Source of the DNA: Pseudomonas cavernicola
Lineage (GTDB): Bacteria > Pseudomonadota > Gammaproteobacteria > Pseudomonadales > Pseudomonadaceae
Assembly (NCBI RefSeq): GCF_003596405.1
Contig: NZ_QYUR01000002.1
Coordinates: 502,501 to 507,500 of the forward strand
Length of the DNA: 5,000 nt
Direction of reading: 5' to 3'
A program made the translations under genes and the position numbers. Of the stretch, positions 1 through 5,000 are shown one piece after another; position 1 is the stretch's first letter, and each line of letters opens with the position of its first letter. The notes under the pieces are model-generated. The model was not told where the DNA came from, made no database searches, and worked only from the letters and a program-made list of their open reading frames with translations.

Positions 1-460
1 TATTTTCAGTGGCGAGCTTAACCGAATAGGGGAGGCGTAGCGAAAGCGAGTCTTAATAGGGCGTTTAGTCGCTGGGAATAGACCCGAAACCGGGCGATCT
101 ATCCATGGGCAGGTTGAAGGTTGGGTAACACTAACTGGAGGACCGAACCGACTACCGTTGAAAAGTTAGCGGATGACCTGTGGATCGGAGTGAAAGGCTA
201 ATCAAGCTCGGAGATAGCTGGTTCTCCTCGAAAGCTATTTAGGTAGCGCCTCGTGTATCACTGCTGGGGTAGAGCACTGTTTCGGCTAGGGGGTCATCCC
301 GACTTACCAAACCGATGCAAACTCCGAATACCAGCAAGTGCGAGCACGGGAGACACACGGCGGGTGCTAACGTCCGTCGTGAAAAGGGAAACAACCCAGA
401 CCGTCAGCTAAGGTCCCAAAGTTATGGTTAAGTGGGAAACGATGTGGGAAGGCTTAGACA

Positions 461-518
<58 letters not shown>

Positions 519-1222
519 CGAGTCGGCCTGCGCGGAAGATGTAACGGGGCTCAAACCATACACCGAAGCTACGGGTATCACTTAGGTGATGCGGTAGAGG
601 AGCGTTCTGTAAGCCTGTGAAGGTGAGTTGAGAAGCTTGCTGGAGGTATCAGAAGTGCGAATGCTGACATGAGTAACGACAATGGGTGTGAAAAACACCC
701 ACGCCGAAAGACCAAGGTTTCCTGCGCAACGTTAATCGACGCAGGGTTAGTCGGTCCCTAAGGCGAGGCTGAAAAGCGTAGTCGATGGAAAACAGGTTAA
801 TATTCCTGTACTTCTAGTTATTGCGATGGGGGGACGGAGAAGGCTAGGCCAGCTTGGCGTTGGTTGTCCAAGTTTAAGGTTGTAGGCTGGGTGCTTAGGT
901 AAATCCGGGCGCCTAAGGCTGAGAACTGATGACGAGTGCTCATTAGAGCGCGAAGTGGTTGATGCCATGCTTCCAAGAAAAGCCTCTAAGCTTCAGATAA
1001 CTAGGAACCGTACCCCAAACCGACACAGGTGGTTGGGTAGAGAATACCAAGGCGCTTGAGAGAACTCGGGTGAAGGAACTAGGCAAAATGGCACCGTAAC
1101 TTCGGGAGAAGGTGCGCCGGTGAGGGTGAACGATTTACTCGGTAAGCCCATGCCGGTCGAAGATACCAGGCCGCTGCGACTGTTTATTAAAAACACAGCA
1201 CTCTGCAAACACGAAAGTGGAC

Positions 1223-1257
<35 letters not shown>

Positions 1258-1290
1258 TAATTGATGGGGTTAGCTAACGCGAAGCTCTTG

Positions 1291-1384
<94 letters not shown>

Positions 1385-1451
1385 CGATGGCGGCGCTGTC
1401 TCCACCCGAGACTCAGTGAAATTGAAATCGCTGTGAAGATGCAGTGTATCC

Positions 1452-2030
<579 letters not shown>

Positions 2031-2054
2031 TGAGATTTGAGAGGGGCTGCTCCT

Positions 2055-2067
2055 AGTACGAGAGACC
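2055..2067 (+). other. Sarcin-ricin loop, left 23S, with one-base deletion
   Basis: The universally conserved factor-binding loop should read AGTACGAGAGGACC. Here it reads AGTACGAGAGACC, lacking one G at the E. coli G2663/G2664 position. A ribosome with this change should not work, so an error is the likely cause. Confidence 0.9.
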
Positions 2068-2294
2068 GGAGTGGCGAACCTCTGGTGTTCCGGTTGTCAC
2101 GCCAGTGGCATCGCCGGTAGCTATGTTCGGAATAGATAACCGCTGAAAGCATCTAAGCGGGAAACTAGCCTCAGTGAGATCTCACTGGAACCTTGAGTTC
2201 CCTAGGGCCGTCGAAGACTACGAGTTGATAGTGGGGTGTGTAAGCGCTGTGAGGCGTTGAGTAACCCAACTAATTGCCCGTGAGGCTTGACCAT

Positions 2295-2420
2295 AACACC
2301 CAAGCAATTGCTTAAGGCGAATTGATGAGGTGAAGACGAGACCGAAAGCCAAACTCGACCAAGAACGGTCCATCAGCAGACCCAATTGGAGTGCCCCCGT
2401 CAGGCGACAGCTCGCCGTTG
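2295..2420 (+). other. 23S-5S internal transcribed spacer, left copy
   Basis: This spacer sits between the 23S 3' end and the start of the 5S rRNA. It opens with ACACCCAAGCAATTG, the usual Pseudomonas-type continuation after the 23S (normally CAATTTG), and contains TGAAGACGAGACC (2331-2343), which resembles the spacer motif near the middle of Pseudomonas 23S-5S spacers. No tRNA gene or reading frame of substance is visible. About 126 bases is a normal length for this spacer. Bases 2295-2342 are repeated inverted on the other side of the junction; 2343-2420 are not. Confidence 0.8.
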
Positions 2421-2514
2421 CTTTTGCGACCAAAGTCGGGGCGTTGGGAAACCACTGATCCCATCCCCGAACTCAGTAGTCGAAACGAAGAATAGCGAAG
2501 TAAGTCGCGTCTCC
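2343..2514. other. Asymmetric turn of the inverted repeat (loop and junction)
   Basis: This is the single-copy centre of the palindrome: the second part of the 23S-5S spacer and the truncated 5S, ending in the switch to the inverted spacer at about 2500-2514. GTCTCC at 2509-2514 could belong both to the conserved 5S segment GGGGTCTCCCC and to the complement of the spacer motif at 2332-2337, which would make it short homology at the switch point. The exact breakpoint cannot be placed within these bases. Confidence 0.7.
2421..2508 (+). rRNA. rrf: 5S ribosomal RNA, 3'-truncated and error-ridden
   Basis: This is the 5' two thirds of a 5S rRNA, the small RNA of the large subunit's central protuberance. 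The diagnostic core is CACTGATCCCATCCCCGAAC at 2453-2472 followed by CTCAGTAGT, matching the conserved 5S segment CTGATCCCATCCCGAACTCAG with one extra C. Upstream, TTGCGACC (2424-2431) and GCGTTGGGAA (2441-2450) match the usual 5S start with errors. After GAAACG the match weakens: TAGCG (2493-2497) is still recognisable and GTAAGTCGCGTCTCC (2500-2514) may be a damaged version of the conserved GTAGTGTGGGGTCTCC. The last 25-30 bases of a normal gene of about 115-120 bases are absent, because the sequence then turns into the inverted spacer. No complementary 5S is present on the other strand. Confidence 0.8.
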
Positions 2515-2556
2515 ACACGCAACAAAACGCCGTTAAGCAAATTGCTTGGGTGTTAT
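2509..2556 (-). other. 23S-5S spacer fragment, inverted copy
   Basis: Read on the - strand, the bases just after the right 23S 3' end give ATAACACCCAAGCAATTTGC and then TTAACGGCG, the same spacer start as 2295-2319 but with the expected extra bases the left copy lost. It continues to a GTGTGGAGAC stretch that aligns with left 2328-2337. The fragment ends at the junction; the rest of the spacer and any 5S for this copy are missing. Confidence 0.8.
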
Positions 2557-2790
2557 ATGGTCAAGCCTCACGGCAATTAGTATGGGTTAGCTCAACGCTC
2601 ACAGCGCTTACACACCCCACCTATCAACGTCGTAGTCTTCGACGGCCCTTTAGGAACTCAAGGTTCCAGTGAGATCTCATCTTGAGGCTAGTTTCCCGCT
2701 TAGATGCTTTCAGCGGTTATCTATTCCGAACATAGCTACCCGGCGATGCCACTGGCGTGACAACCGGAACACCAGAGGTTCGTCCACTCC

Positions 2791-2804
2791 GGTCCTCTCG
2801 TACT
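2791..2804 (-). other. Sarcin-ricin loop, right 23S, intact
   Basis: The reverse complement reads AGTACGAGAGGACC, the full universal sequence. It serves as the internal reference showing that the left copy has lost a base. Confidence 0.93.
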
Positions 2805-2827
2805 AGGAGCAGCCCCTCTCAAATCTC

Positions 2828-3407
<580 letters not shown>

Positions 3408-3474
3408 GGATACACTGCATCTTCACAGCGATTTCAATTTCACTGAGTCTCGGGTGGAGACAGCGCCGCCATCG

Positions 3475-3568
<94 letters not shown>

Positions 3569-4340
3569 CAAGAGCTTCGCGTTAGCTAACCCCATCAATT
3601 AACCTTCCGGCACCGGCAGGCGTCACACCCTATACGTCCACTTTCGTGTTTGCAGAGTGCTGTGTTTTTAATAAACAGTCGCAGCGGCCTGGTATCTTCG
3701 ACCGGCATGGGCTTACCGAGTAAATCGTTCACCCTCACCGGCGCACCTTCTCCCGAAGTTACGGTGCCATTTTGCCTAGTTCCTTCACCCGAGTTCTCTC
3801 AAGCGCCTTGGTATTCTCTACCCAACCACCTGTGTCGGTTTGGGGTACGGTTCCTAGTTATCTGAAGCTTAGAGGCTTTTCTTGGAAGCATGGCATCAAC
3901 CACTTCGCGCTCTAATGAGCACTCGTCATCAGTTCTCAGCCTTAGGCGCCCGGATTTACCTAAGCACCCAGCCTACAACCTTAAACTTGGACAACCAACG
4001 CCAAGCTGGCCTAGCCTTCTCCGTCCCCCCATCGCAATAACTAGAAGTACAGGAATATTAACCTGTTTTCCATCGACTACGCTTTTCAGCCTCGCCTTAG
4101 GGACCGACTAACCCTGCGTCGATTAACGTTGCGCAGGAAACCTTGGTCTTTCGGCGTGGGTGTTTTCACACCCATTGTCGTTACTCATGTCAGCATTCGC
4201 ACTTCTGATACCTCCAGCAAGCTTCTCAACTCACCTTCACAGGCTTACAGAACGCTCCTCTACCGCATCACCTAAGTGATACCCGTAGCTTCGGTGTATG
4301 GTTTGAGCCCCGTTACATCTTCCGCGCAGGCCGACTCGAC

Positions 4341-4398
<58 letters not shown>

Positions 4399-4959
4399 TC
4401 TAAGCCTTCCCACATCGTTTCCCACTTAACCATAACTTTGGGACCTTAGCTGACGGTCTGGGTTGTTTCCCTTTTCACGACGGACGTTAGCACCCGCCGT
4501 GTGTCTCCCGTGCTCGCACTTGCTGGTATTCGGAGTTTGCATCGGTTTGGTAAGTCGGGATGACCCCCTAGCCGAAACAGTGCTCTACCCCCAGCAGTGA
4601 TACACGAGGCGCTACCTAAATAGCTTTCGAGGAGAACCAGCTATCTCCGAGCTTGATTAGCCTTTCACTCCGATCCACAGGTCATCCGCTAACTTTTCAA
4701 CGGTAGTCGGTTCGGTCCTCCAGTTAGTGTTACCCAACCTTCAACCTGCCCATGGATAGATCGCCCGGTTTCGGGTCTATTCCCAGCGACTAAACGCCCT
4801 ATTAAGACTCGCTTTCGCTACGCCTCCCCTATTCGGTTAAGCTCGCCACTGAAATAAGTCGCTGACCCATTATACAAAAGGTACGCAGTCACCCAACAAA
4901 GTGGGCTCCCACTGCTTGTACGCATACGGTTTCAGGATCTATTTCACTCCCCTCTCCGG

Positions 4960-5000
<41 letters not shown>

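Noticed and set aside
575..600. Short hairpin sequences such as ATCACTTAGGTGAT and, at 684-700, GGGTGTGAAAAACACCC as possible terminators
   Set aside because: These are normal lineage-variable stem-loops within the 23S rRNA; no T-run follows and both lie inside the gene.
747..968. 73-residue reading frame on the - strand, repeated at 3890-4111 on the + strand
   Set aside because: Antisense to 23S domain II in both arms, with no domain or plausible start context. The identity of the two copies only shows that the arms match here.
993..1208. 71-residue reading frame on the - strand, repeated identically on the + strand at 3650-3865
   Set aside because: It is antisense to highly conserved 23S rRNA in both arms. 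Frames of this kind are a known source of false hypothetical proteins, some mislabelled as cell wall-associated hydrolase. Its conservation is that of the rRNA.
2343..2503. Mobile element, intron or CRISPR-like insert at the palindrome centre
   Set aside because: The stretch is accounted for by the rest of the 23S-5S spacer and the 5S core. There is no transposase frame, terminal repeats or spaced direct repeats.
2218..2580. Small frames across the turn (2218-2433 and 2312-2518 on -, 2386-2580 on +)
   Set aside because: They cross from 23S or spacer into 5S or across the chimeric junction. No recognisable protein features and no independent support.

Overview
The window holds no protein-coding genes. 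It is bacterial ribosomal DNA, arranged as one very large inverted repeat. A 23S rRNA gene fragment runs on the + strand from base 1 to about 2294. It is followed by a 23S-5S spacer and an incomplete 5S rRNA (about 2421-2508). The sequence then turns back on itself: a short piece of the same spacer and a second 23S rRNA run on the - strand, from about 2557 to the right edge. Left arm (about 1-2342) and right arm (about 2504-4857) are copies of each other, and only about 161 bases at the centre are unpaired. Bases 4858-5000 are further 5' 23S sequence whose partner would lie left of base 1.

The organism is a gammaproteobacterium. The variable stretches of the 23S (for example around 740-960 and 2160-2300), its 3' end and the 5S core read like Pseudomonas or a close relative in Pseudomonadales. 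This is recognition from memory, not an alignment. The macrolide-site and peptidyl-transferase bases appear wild type, and no intron interrupts the I-CeuI target in helix 69-71 in either copy.

The layout is best explained as a fold-back chimera (template switch, self-primed extension, or template and complement strand read as one) that entered an assembly, not as two convergent rRNA operons. There is one broken 5S where two complete ones would be expected. The turn is asymmetric and shows short inverted homology. Single-base indels, many in homopolymers, differ between the arms and pile up toward the turn. Some strike bases that a working ribosome cannot lose, such as the sarcin-ricin loop. 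I see no evidence for a novel biological system; the value of the window is as a clear case of an inverted-duplication artefact in rDNA. All open reading frames here lie across or antisense to rRNA, or cross the junction, and should not be annotated.
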